Assembly: GCA_029962745.1 (NCBI GenBank)
Contig: CM057157.1
Span: 30,506,503 to 30,570,502 of the forward strand
From: Echinometra lucunter
Lineage: Eukaryota > Echinodermata > Echinoidea > Camarodonta > Echinometridae
Length of the DNA stretch: 64,000 nt
Reading direction: 5' to 3'
Part shown: positions 45,218 through 58,045 of the stretch, piece by piece
Numbering within the stretch: the stretch's first letter is position 1
Layout of the letters: each line of letters starts with the position of its first letter
Position numbers and translations under genes: made by a program
Notes under the pieces: model-generated
Seen by the model: the letters and a program-made list of their open reading frames with translations, nothing else
Told to the model about the DNA's origin: nothing
The model's database searches: none

Positions 45218-45760
45218 TTAGAGGAAATCAAAGTTCCGAAGTTTTTTTTTTATTCAAAGCCAAGGCAGAATAAAACAGATCAGCGAAAATTTGAACGAAA
45301 TCGGACACGGAATAAGAAAGTTATGCCTATATGAAATTTTCTGTTTTTGACATTACCCCTATTAGTGATATGAGTTGTGGACAACTCTCAGTATGTTTTG
45401 TATACAGAATTACACACATTCTATCTTTACTTGAAGTTTTCATTGTCCTTATCCCAAATATGTTGTGGAGAAAACACACCTGCATGATCTATCTTGGGTT
45501 TGGCTTAAGAAAATGTGCAAATCTTAAACAAATGAAATTGCTTAATTATGTGTACAAAATATACTGAGAGTTTTCCACAAATTTTTATGTCATCAATAGC
45601 TATGGTAGTGTCAAACAAATGTCAAATAGAAAATTTCATAAAGCCATAACTTTCTCATTTGGTGTCCGATTTTTTTCTTCAAATTTTCGCCGATGTGTTG
45701 TATTCCATCTCAGTTTTGATTAAAAAAAACTGTTTTAAAAAGGTGTTGGTTTCCTTTAAA
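45218..45760. repeat. Foldback element, AGAGGAAATCAAAGTTCC family
   Basis: TTTAGAGGAAATCAAAG at 45218 and TTGGTTTCCTTTAAA at 45747 are inverted ends. Pairing continues through GCGAAAATTTGAACGAAATC / TTTCGCCGATG and TTGTGGACAACTCTCAGTAT. Same plan as the 46425 family but with different arms. Confidence 0.6.
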
Positions 45761-45931
45761 CACTTCGACATCTAGACAAACACTGAGAAATACGAATGTA
45801 CACTCTTGCTCATAACGTTGGAATAATCTCTTAATGAAATAATTTTGACATTGATTTCTTCCTAACAGATATACATTCCCAGAATATGTGGAAATATCGG
45901 AGTGGGATTTGTTTTCCGTGATTCCTAAAGC

Positions 45932-45932
45932 A

Positions 45933-45995
<63 letters not shown>

Positions 45996-46050
45996 GAGAA
46001 GAGAGAGGAGAGAGAGAGAGAGGGAGAGAGAAAGAGAGAGGGAGAGAGAG

Positions 46051-46092
<42 letters not shown>

Positions 46093-46098
46093 AGAGAA
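45932..46098. repeat. (GA)n microsatellite
   Basis: Long GA tract with AG/AAAG interruptions; gives Arg/Glu-rich or Ser/Leu-rich false frames. Confidence 0.97.
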
Positions 46099-46424
46099 CA
46101 ACATATCCTTTGACATAAAAGGTTTTTCTACAAAATTTACTGTTTACACCATCAATTTGTGCTATTTGCCTTTCAGCAAGTTTAATAGTAGCCGCAAGCC
46201 TGCGTTTCACTGCAAGTTAGAGAATGGTACCTGCACATTATCATACATGAAAAAAATATGTCTCAAATATTATGACAGAAAATTATTGATACAAATTAAA
46301 AATTGTGCGCTTTCTCTCAATTCAATTCCTTACATTTGCGAATCAGATATGACGGACCTATAAAGCCTTTACTGAAAATATATAACTTCTGAGATGGCTT
46401 TCAAGTTTCTTAGTTTCATGACAT

Positions 46425-47008
46425 AAAGGAGAATGGAACCCAGGCATCAGTGTGCTCTTAGTGAATAGAGATGATCAAGAAAGATAAACCGCGAAAGTTT
46501 GAGCAAAATCGGACAATGTGTTCAAGAGTTATGAATTTTTAAAGTTTAAGCAAATCCTTATTATAGGATCCTCGAGTTGGCAACTTTGTCAGCATCTGTG
46601 ATGTCATCGTGGATAACTCTCCATTCATTTTGTGTATGATTTTTCAAAAAAATTGATTTATATGAAATTTCGAGTCGGGAATCAACATAAATGTTCCCGA
46701 AATGCTTGCAGAATTGATGTAGCCATGTCATACTCAAGCAGTAAATCAAAAGAATCTTTATTTTTCGGGAAAATGAAGAAAATATTAAATTCTATGTACA
46801 AAATGAATGGAGAGTTGTCCACAATGATATCACAGATGCTGGCAAAGTTGCCAACCCAAGGATCCCTATAATAGGCATTTGCTTGAACTTTCAAAATTCA
46901 TAACTTTTGAAGAGATTGTCCGATTTTGGTCAAACTTTCACTGTTTATCTGTCTAGTTCATCTCTGTTCACTAAAAGCACAATGATGCCTGGGTTGCATA
47001 CTCCTTTA
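46425..47008. repeat. Foldback element, AAAGGAGAATGGAACCCAGG family, copy A (Tie promoter side)
   Basis: Ends AAAGGAGAATGGAACCCAGG and ATGCCTGGGTTGCATACTCC then TTT are inverted. The two arms pair through TCAGCATCTGTGATGTCATC and GGAGAGTTGTCCAC. Same family as 52978-53561. Its right end is 197 bases before the Tie start codon. Confidence 0.85.
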
Positions 47009-47204
47009 ACTCCCTTGTTGAAGTATGTAGGAAGAACATTCAACCCAAAATTCTTGGTGGGGGGGGGGGTGGACTAAAAAAAAAATCGATGTAATTTATT
47101 TATTTTGTCTTTCATATTTGTTTACTCGACGATACCTACGTGTTGAACAAAGAGAATTATTGCAAACTAGCTTCAATAGTTATCGTGAAGAATGACAGCG
47201 AAAG

Positions 47205-47274
47205 ATGGCTCTGCGGTCCCATTTCCGGGTGATATTTTTGCTGATTTTAAAGAGTTCCTTATGTTTTTTACCAG
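47205..47274 (+). CDS. Tie1/2: Tie exon 1, signal peptide
   Basis: GAAAGATGG is a good start context. Encodes MALRSHFRVIFLLILKSSLC then FLP, a basic start, hydrophobic core and small/polar end. Donor CCAG|GTAAAC in phase 1, matching exon 2. No other candidate signal exon fits. Confidence 0.75.
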
Positions 47275-50200
47275 GTAAACACCATAAATACGTTTGCATT
47301 CAAATTATCTCACCTACAGATTGAATTTGCCTTTGATTTTTTGTTTTCTTACTGAATTTTAGATCGTAAAAATGCTGGCGTTAATTGGACGGTTCTGCTT
47401 CAGTGTTAACTGCTGTAGCACGGTCCGAGACGTTGCATTTCATGTTTGCTACTTGCATGACTCGTTATGTTCTTGTTTGCTTTTCAGTTGATATTGACTT
47501 AGAATCTATGTGTAAACTTTAGTAAGTTATAAATAAAATTTGGCATAATCGTGTTTCAGGCCCCACTCAATTAATGCATGGTGAGTGGGGCTGATGCCCA
47601 CATACATCATGATCGATTATCTCTCCCGACCTAACTTAGATCACAGCTAACTAGGACAGAAATAGAAGACGACGGACTTTCACAAGTTTTGAAAAGAATG
47701 TGTTGATCGATCATCACGTTTAATTATCATTATCTTCTTTTAAAACTCTCTTATATATACTCGTGTTAACGGCCCCACCAAACGCGATTCAAATATGATT
47801 AATACAGCATCGGGGCTGATGAGCACAGTATATATACTCGTGTTTACGGCCCCACCAAACGGGATCCAAACGTGATTAACACAGCAGCGGGGCTGATGCC
47901 CATCAGCCCCACTGCCGTGATAATCAATTCATAATCCCGTTTGGTGGGGCCATAAACACGAGTATATATTAGGGAGTGGTCAATCGAGTAATGTTAAAAA
48001 TGTGACAACCGAAATGTGAAAATGTAAAAATGAGTTTCATGATCGATCAACTATTGAACGAATGATAAAATGTAGGCCTAATATACTTCGTGGGGGAATC
48101 AGCCCCACATTCAAACTGTATTAGAGGTGGGGCCTGAAACACGATATTGCCTAAAATTTGTATTGAATTATAATTTGTGTGTGAAAATTCAGATCAAAAG
48201 CTTTCCCACCTAGATTCCACATTATTGTTAGGGCATGTAGGGAGACCGCAGCAGATTCAAGTTTATACCAAACGCATGCTGAATTATGACCCAATAAATT
48301 AATGGGCCGTTTTTTGTCTGTATTTTGATGCAATTCTGACGTTTGATCCCGAAATTATTTTAACAAATGTTTGGTATCACTCGAAAGAGAAAATTGTTGT
48401 CTTCTTTTTCACCAAACTACTGCAAGAGGGAATGAAAATGCAGTCAGACAGTGCAAATAGAAAATGCTTATGAATATTTAATGAAATAAGTACACATTTC
48501 CCATTTATAAACAATGGGAAACTGAAATTTAGAGTTAGCCATGTTTTTGCAAATTTTCCGATTCCGACAGTTGATCCCAATTTGAAATTGGTAAAAATGT
48601 TACATCATCTGAAAGAGGATACCTTATGCTAAATTGTCATTCTGGGCTGCGTTTCACGCAACCGTTAAAGTTCATGGACATCCCATAGAAACGTGTGTTA
48701 GTTCTACAACACGCGTTTCAATGGGACATGGACATCCCATAGAAACGTGTGTTAGTTCTACAACACGCGTTTCAATGGGATGTCCAAGAAGTTAGACTTA
48801 TGACGGTTTTGTGTCCTGGAGTCCCCACATAAAAATGAAAATTGAAAATGAAACGGCCTGATAAAGACATTTCTGTAGGGGATCCAAGTGGGGCAAAAAT
48901 GGCAGAAAATTACCTTGATTTTGCTGGACATTATCATTTGATAGGAAAGTCAGAAGATGATGAAATTTGACTACTGGCCATCTGATACGTTATTCTTGTC
49001 AAACACGTAAAAAAAAAATCCAGAAAAGAAGTGAAGCTGGAAAAGTTGAAGTAAAAAAATTGTGAGGTCACCCTATTATTGTTAAACAGGAAACGACTGT
49101 CCACTAAGAAGAGTAAGTTTGACTCTGGGTAGTGCTTCTTTCCATCCTCACACAAGTAACATTGCCAATTTGAATTGGCTTAACCAATTCATGACAGAGG
49201 TCCACATTTTGTGGTTTGTCCTAATATCTTTTGATGCAAAGCCCTAAAAATCATAACAAATACATGAGCAGAAAGAGCAAAAAATTCTACACAAACTGTG
49301 CCCATTTTGGTTGCGTCAGTATTCGTTGTTTGATGCTGAAAATTTTTTAAAGGAAAATAAGCATTAAAATCCTTAAAGTGGCAATGTGATAGAAAGTTTA
49401 AAATCACCGTTTTCCCCTGCAAATTGGCAACTTTTTGACTTCTCATCATAATTTCTGTCAATTTATATTCATTTCAGATACATGACATTTTGTAAGAAAA
49501 ATGTAGCAATAAAATAGAAATGTTGGTGTTGCCAATTTGAAGAATAAAAGCTGATCAAATTAGGCTTTAAATAATTCCTGTCATGAATGGGTTAACGTAG
49601 ACCTATTATTTCCCCTTCCATTCACTTTGTACTTGAGTGCATGCATGCTAAGAAGAAAAGTGTTTTTCTAAACGATGATCTGATGATAGGTCTGAGTAAG
49701 CTGCCCATGATTCGACAGTTTAAGCTTTTCTGCAACATTTATTCTGCTAAACTTACTTTTCACAAAATCATATCTACATAAATTGGTGTTTTTATCACAA
49801 TGTTTATTTTTTCAAATACATCACAATTTTTTAGAAAATGAGAAAATATATTGCTACACCTGTATGTTTCGTGCCCATAATCTGATATCCCCCGGCAGTC
49901 ATTCGACCGGGCACACTGCGCGTTCAATGTCAGCGCGTACGAGGGCCACTGAATTGTGCCGCACCAAACACGGTTGTCCATCGTGAAAGTTGCAGGGCTT
50001 GTTGGTGCTCCCATTGCGGTTGAATGAAGGCCAGCAGGGACTTGCATTCAACTTTGTACATGAAGTCACTGCATCGGCGGATTCAGGGGTTTGGTTTTTC
50101 ATTTGTTTTTCGCCGATACTATCACACTCAGAGCTTGTGATAAACAAGAAAACTTGTCCCAAAACTGCCAATTTCTTTATTTTTAGCCCTTTTTCTCCCT

Positions 50201-53200
50201 TTTTCTTAGCAGTGGACTTAGGCCTTCACATGCTTAGGAAATATGGCATAGATTTTTGGCTTTTTAGATGGATTTTTGGAAGTGATTTAGGGACTTTCTT
50301 GTGGTGAGTGACAATGTCTCTGTGTGTAATGAAGTAATTTGTGTTTGTTGTAGCAATAAAATGTGCTGGCTTGTGATAAAGTGATGACGGGCACTCTACT
50401 CTTATCTAATATGATATGAAGATTAAAAGAAGAGTTGAGTAGTTTTGGACCAAATACTTCAGTCCCTCTGTCGTCGGTTGTTCTACTGAGACTACTCCTG
50501 CCCCCACTACTAACCTCCCTACATAGAGATTGAATGATATGCCATTGTACGTGGATGATCATGGTAATCACTGGTCACCAGACTGGTCGATGCAGTCCAA
50601 TGAGATGATACTGGCCTGCCGCCAAGTTTCCTTTTATAACAAGCTTCAGAATGAAAATAATAAATGTAAATTCAGAAAATAGGTACCTTAGACCTCTGCT
50701 TACGACATCTTCTTCAAAAAAAGTTTTTTTTTGTTGTTTTTTTTTGTTTGTTGTAATGTGGCAGGGCTGCTGACCCATCATACTGCATACTAACTTCAAC
50801 AGCTGCTGAAAGTTGCATTTAGGATCTGAGAAATAATTTTTTGTACCATCCTGTGGACAAGAAAGACGATAGTAATCAGAAAAGTTTTATAAGTGTCGTA
50901 CTGAATTCACAGTAATTAAAGTGGTGATTCATGGTCCACTTTCTGCTATGAGCTGGGATATGTGAGACACCTCACCTCCTCTTTATCTTAGCTTTGCAGC
51001 AGGAATGCATAGTGCAGTAAGCCCAGCTATATATATCTTATGCATAGTATTTAATGGCTTGAACATGTAGACGTGTACTTTCATGTCTGTTTTTGTTTGT
51101 TTTTGGTTTGTTTTACAGTTGAGAGTGAATCTATTATTGGGGTTACATCCACGCCCTATGGAGCTGGTCAGTTGGCCCGATTTGCCTTCCTCAGCAAGTC
51201 TCAGTCTTCCACGACTCTACGAGCTGTCAGACTTGGTTTCAGCCCGTCATCAGAGAACCTATCTATGTTGAATTATGCATATGACTCCGCAACAGCTAAC
51301 TTCCGAAGCACAGCCAGTACTGCAGTAGGAGCATTCCGTGGTATGGACACTACTGGTGAAGAGACTGCTATTATCATCCATGCATTCAACCGTGAGTTAG
51401 GTTTAATACTATGTAGAGGTATCATGGTCCAAAGTGAAGGCTCATTATTTTACAGTGGAGACTTGCTATAAAGATATCTGATATAGCAACATTCCTGATA
51501 CTATTGTTTTTTTAACCTGATATAACAAGATTCCTGCTATAATAAGATAATTTTGATGGTCCCAAGGACCTCATTATATTGAGTTTCCACTGTATTACCT
51601 TATATAGGAGCCATTGCTCTAATCATGGAATTAAAGTTTTATGACTTTAATCCATTGAATACTGAATTCTTTCTTTCTTTCCCATAGACTTAATACAAGG
51701 GCCACCTGGTTCCAGTAGGCAGTGGGTTAATCTAAATACTGTAAACATGGAATATTTCGCAGTGTTGTAATTTTTGCGCATTTTGTGCTCCACCACACTT
51801 GTGCAAAGTAGAACCACATGAAATATTTTGTTTGTTATGCTCATGAGTACAGTTAATTAAAAAGGTGCAGTTGTGTTCAACTTGGCAGAGCATGAAAATT
51901 AATCGCTTGAAAATTTCCATACATACAGTAACATGTAAAGCCATTTCAGCTGTAACTTAGTACAAAGAGACTTTACGAAAAATTTTTTGAAACCTGGATA
52001 TTCATTCATCCTGAAAAACAAAGGTATAAATGAGGTATCATTTGACAGAATGAAAATCTCTCTTTACCATTGAATAAATCTAAAGGTCACAGAAATGTTG
52101 ACTTACCTGTATCCATTTGAAGCTAACCAACATTGGTAGACTCATTACTAGACACAGTTTTACAATGCCAAGTTTGCCCTAGTGCTGAGTTACCCTGTGC
52201 CCTTTATGTGTTATGACTCTACTTGGCTTTACCCGTCTTGTAATATTTACACCTGTAAGCGATATTTTCTTTAATATACCGCTTTTCTATACTATAGGCC
52301 TCTGACGGGTCAAATTTGCTAGCATGAAATTCACTGCTGACTGCTGGGCGGTATAGCAAATAATAATGACCGGACATTTTTTCTTGCGCATAAAAAAGTT
52401 GATGCAGCAGATGGATACGAGCAGTTAGCATGATTAGACACGTGCACTACCATTTCCATTCAAAATGAATACATTTCAGCAAGCATAAAGTTTTTCGTAA
52501 TATCAACTTTTGGGGAATCCACACTCAGGATGCAGTATATACATGTATACAAATATTGACTGCATATTTTTGGGGTCACGGTCAACTATGCCCCTCGAAG
52601 GGCTCTATATTTGTATAATATCTCCCTCCAAAACAATCAATAGCTATTATTAATACCTATGCATGAATGTGTTTTTGAACAGGGGATTTTGAGCCAGTAG
52701 ATGGACGTGTAACAGTGAGAGCCAACGTAGGAGATACCGTCACCCTGTCAGTACTGAATCGTGTCGGCGTGTTGGTGACTGCCATAGAATGGCAACGTTT
52801 CTCAGACTTCTCTACAGTTCAGATGGGAGGACTTACATATACCATTGTCAATGTACAACCAGACCATGCTGACTACTATGGAACCTTTCAGACAGGCCAG
52901 AGAGCACAACTCAGATACAGTCTCATCAAGCTTATAGTTAGAGGTATCTAGATTTATTCAAATATTGCTTCTAGTCTTAAAGGAAAAATGGAACCCAAGC
53001 ATCAGTGTGCTTTTAGTGGATGTAGATGAACAAGAAAAGTTAAACAGTGAGAGTTTTAGCAAAATTGGACAATCTGTTCAAGAGTTATGAATTTTGAAAG
53101 TTTGAGTAATTCCGAATTAATGGTGATTCTCGAGTTGGCAACATTGCCAGCATTTGTGATGCCATCGTGGACAACTCTCCATTCATTTTGTGCATTATTT

Positions 53201-56200
53201 TTCTTAAAAATGCATGAAATGTCAAGTCAGGAATCACCATAATTCTTCCCAAAAGGCTTGCAGAATTGATGTAGCCATGTCATACTCAAGCAGTAAATCA
53301 AAAGAAGTTGTATTTTTCTTGAAAATGAAGAAAATGTTTAAGTTTTGTGTACAAAATGAATGGAGAGTTGTCCATGATTACATCACAGATGCTGGTGGAA
53401 TTGCCACCTTAAAGGATCCTCATAATAATTATTTACTTAAACTTTCCAAATGCACAACTCTTGGCCAGATTGTCTGATTTTGTTCAAACTTTCACTGTCC
53501 ACTCTTTCTTCTTCTTCATTCACTGAAAGCACACTGATGTCTCTGGTGCATTCTCCTTTAACCCATAGAGGTACAGTGTCACCTTTAGGAGACGCTTTTG
53601 CAGTATCTATTGGTCCAGAATTTGGGCAGTACATATCATACATGAGCAGAAAGAGAAAAATGCACTGACAAATTTGAGCCCATTCCCATGGCTGTATGGT
53701 GTAGCGTTCTCGAATAAGAGCGGTTTAAGTGTAACTAATCATTAAACTCTTTAAATTGGCAATGCAGTGAATAATATATAATCATTATTTCTGTGTTCAA
53801 ATTGGCAATTTCAGATTCAATTTACAATTATATTTCATTTTGGTTTATGTTATATCCATATTTATTTTTTTTTCAAGCTATGTAAACGTGGAAAAATAAT
53901 TTGTATTGCCAATATGAGGATTGAAGATGATTAATTTAGACCTCAAGAAAGCTCTGTACTGCTATGGGTTAAGGTTGTGACCTAGTTTGCATGCACTGGT
54001 CTGTTGAAACATATTATAGAGGTCTGAGTAGAAGACTAAAGGTGGTCAGTGGGGATCATGTAATGTAGCTGCTCTACACCATGGACACAACCAGTAGGCA
54101 GTCTCGCTAGGCTTCTCTCCAGATGCCATGCATTTATAGTGTCAGTTAGGGTCTGTACCTGCAGACTAGGTGCAACCAATGTAAGAAAAAGATGCATGTG
54201 AGGGATTTAGTGCTGGAAAGCTCTGAAAAGAAATAAAATTCAAGAAATAAATCTTACTTTTATGAGATCTGATTGTGGAAAGGCTGAGAGCCATTGAGGG
54301 TTTTCTTCTTTTAATTTTTTTTTTTTTTACTAGCATATTATACTGGGTACATTGCAGATTTGAAAAGGTAGCAGTCTGCAGTTTCACCAAAATTTTGTAA
54401 TACAGTGTACAGGTTGGTCAGTATAGAATTATGGCAGTATCTGTGAAGTTTGAAATTATCTGGAAACACTGGTTACAATTTCATATGAGCAGCAAGTCAC
54501 TCTCTCCTCTGTGTTTTTCTATGTAATTTAATTGTAATTTGCAAGCATATCAAGGTACCTGCCAACACTGTAGTCCTCCTTTCATATGCATATTCTCATG
54601 CATCAAGTGTGCGAAGCTTGTCCTTACGATACTTTTCTTATTTCACCGCAAGTTTTCTTTCTGTATTTGAAATGTATCAAATGTAATGAATCGCATGTAA
54701 AACATCACATTGATGCAATTAATATGAACACGTATGTTTCTCAGTGTTGATACTGAAATCAATAAATCAAACCAATTATCTTTTCTTTTCTCTTTTCAGC
54801 TTGTCCAGCTGGTTATTATAGTGCTCCTCTATGTAACTTGGTATGTCCTAATTGCTACAATGGAGGGGTATGTGATGATGTCAATGGAGAATGCGTATGT
54901 GCACCAGGCTTCACTGGATCAAACTGTCTCACAGGTAACAACTGATTTCTAAAGGATGCTGTGTGCAGCAAAATTAAAAGTATTTTATTTCTGAATGATT
55001 GGAAAATGGGGTTGAGAACAAGTATCTGTGCATAACCAAGGACCTAGGAATACTCATTTGTCTGTGTCTTGCAACATACAGAAATGCAGGTGCATTACTG
55101 TTATTGTTTTTAAGTCTGACGGTATCTTTGTCTTTGATTTCAGCCTGTGGTGAGACAAAGTTTGGTTGGGAGTGCAGTCAGTCCTGTGGTTCAGGTAACC
55201 CTCTAGCTGTGTGTTCTGGTAGTCATGCGTGTCTCCCTGATCCATATGGATGTAACTGTCTCTCGGGATATACCGGAAACAACTGTGACCTGGGTGAGTA
55301 TAGTTTTCATTAATTCTTTTCACTCACAGCATCATATTCTTCAATTAAAGCTGCTGAATCGTCGTCGGTCCAAGTTCAAAATTGACCAGGGCACCAGCCA
55401 TCTTCCACCGTGACCTATAGCGTGATAGAATGTTTACAGTGGCTGTCTTAATAATTATTTGGTATGGATCGTTACTTACTTTTTAGTCGCCATTTTAATG
55501 CTCAAAGCTCCTACTTGGCTTTCAAACTTTGAATCCATGAACAAAAGTTAAGCAAATTTTCTTTTGTGCTAGCGCTCGAGCCTGTAATGTCACTTTTCAT
55601 GGTGCACCTTCTGCACTCCCGTGCGGACTGCACTATAAAGTTAAATGTTATGTGACATGTTTTGACCAGTGACAATGCTTAAATAATTTTATAATACAAC
55701 AAACCAACCAATTATTTTTCTCTGGAAGTAGCATAAATTTCATGTTAAGGGAATGTACTTCTCCTTATTCATGTATTGAATTTTTTGTTTAGTAACTGTA
55801 TATGTTTGTACTTTACCACTATCAGATTGTGTACATCTTGTACGCTGTAGAAAATGTGTTAGTGTGTATTGTATTTCAACCTCTACATGTTTTGTTACAG
55901 CTTGTTCTCCTGGTACATATGGAGCTGGTTGTGAAGGGATGTGTCACTGTGGACCTATGGCATCATGTGATAGGTTTACTGGTCAATGTTCAGATGGTCA
56001 TTGTGCTAATGGATGGTCAGGCTCAAACTGCCAAGGTAAGCTTTATTCACTCTGCATCATGTGATAGGTTTACTGGTCAATGTTCAGATGGTCAGTGTGC
56101 TAATGGATGGTCAGGCTCAAACTGCCAAGGTAAGCTTTATTCACTCTGCATCATGTGATAGGTTTACTGGTCAATGTTCTGATGGTCAGTGTGCTGTTGG

Positions 56201-57857
56201 ATGGTCAGGCTCAAACTGTCAAGGTAAGGTTCATTCACACCAAAACATGTGATAGGTTCACTGGTCAGTGTTCTGATGGTCAGTGTGCTGATGAATGGTC
56301 AGGCTCAAACTGTCAGTGTAAGCCTCATTCACACTGCATCAGTTTACTGGTCACTGCTCAGATGGTCAGTGTGCTGATGGGTAGTCAGGCTCAAACTGTC
56401 AAGGTAAGCTTTATTCACATTGCATCATGTAATAGGTTTACTGGTCAATGTTCTGATGGTCAGTGTGCTGATAGATGGTCATGCTCAAAATGTGCTATGC
56501 CGTGAAGTCATTCATGGTACAGCGCACTATGCCATGAATGTTGTCACGGATATGTGATCGATCAGGGGTTTTTCATCAGTACCGTGTGAAAAGTATTATC
56601 GGTATCGGCCTCACAGACTACTGTGTAAATTACGTGTATTCTCTTAAATCAGTGCACTGTTTTTATTAAGATTCGTTGGAGGGATATAAAACAAATATAT
56701 CATGCACTGTTTCGAGCCTCTAGTGAAATTATGGATTCCTCGGTGACAGAAAAAGCACTATTTTCTTCAGGGCTATGCCCCTCAGAAAATAGTGCTATTC
56801 CTTAACCTTGGAATCCATAATTTCAACTAGAGCCTCTCAGTGCATGGTATATTTGTTTACTATACTGCCCAACATTCATTGGTAAATTTCATGCCAGCAG
56901 ATTTGACCAATCAGAAGCCTGGAATAGTTAGATGGGGTATATGATTTCCCTATGTTTCTAAATACTAATACTGCAATGAATCCATGTTGTAGTAACACTT
57001 TTTTTCTGTGTTTTAGTTCCCAGTGTGTGTCCTGCAGGCTACTATGGAGAGAACTGCACAGATCTGTGTAATTGTTTGGATAATAAAGCCTGTGATAGAG
57101 TCACTGGTAATTGTTATAGTACCGGAGGACTCTGTATGCCTGGCTATGCTTCAAATCAAGTTCAGCTTGCTGACTGCCAATCATGTGAGTACACTTGCAT
57201 CAAAACAAACTACCACAGTAGATTCCAATACATATTGAAAATATAAATGGCTTATTTCATCCTAATTTGTATATATTTTTCATGGGATGAGGGACACTTT
57301 GATTAAATGTGTTAAGACATATCATATGACTGAAGCTTACAGTGTGTGTTAAAGTCCTTCCCTTGTTTCATAGAGGCAGGCTATCTTTCATTGGAAAATA
57401 CTTTGTCCCTCGGATGGAATGCTAAATGGAGGCGGATGTAGAGGAGAGTCACCGCCTTTGCATGTTAAAGAACCCTCTGCACTATTCAAAGAAGAGCAGG
57501 GGGAAACCCTGGTGTAGTGGTACACCTGTGCATCCCACCTAGTTTGATTATGGGGATGGGAGACCTGAGGTTCACAGCAATTCTTAACTTTGCTTTTCCC
57601 CTCCCAAGTGTTGGTGACAGCAAATGTTTAACAGAAACTTACGATATGTGCAAATCTTTTTTTTGTTTGTTTTAGATGAGGGATGCTTTGATAACTGCAG
57701 TAAGACCTGTCACTGTCAGGGTGGTGCCTTGTCCTGTAATGCTATGTCAGGCATGTGTTCTGCTCGATGTCAGTCAGAATGGATAGGGCCAGCATGTCAA
57801 ACAGGTTAGTCAGACAGGGAGACACTTGGAAAATTGGTACAATTTTTTGTTTTTTTG

Positions 57858-57908
<51 letters not shown>

Positions 57909-57990
57909 GTAAGACATAGAGGTTCACTTGGAACAGTTGTAACAGGTTTGTGAGACAGAAAGAAAGAAAGAAAGAGATAGAGAGAGAGAA

Positions 57991-58045
<55 letters not shown>

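Noticed and set aside
45710..46210. 166-codon minus-strand frame rich in Ser-Leu
   Set aside because: It is the (GA)n repeat read in the CT direction, with random flanks.
50207..50301. Segment with a strong acceptor and a GTGAGT donor as a Tie exon
   Set aside because: The frame that would leave the required phase contains a stop, and the peptide is not recognisable.
56061..56505. Overlapping EGF-like open frames as extra Tie exons
   Set aside because: No copy has an acceptor and the frames shift between copies; they are tandem copies of a half exon.
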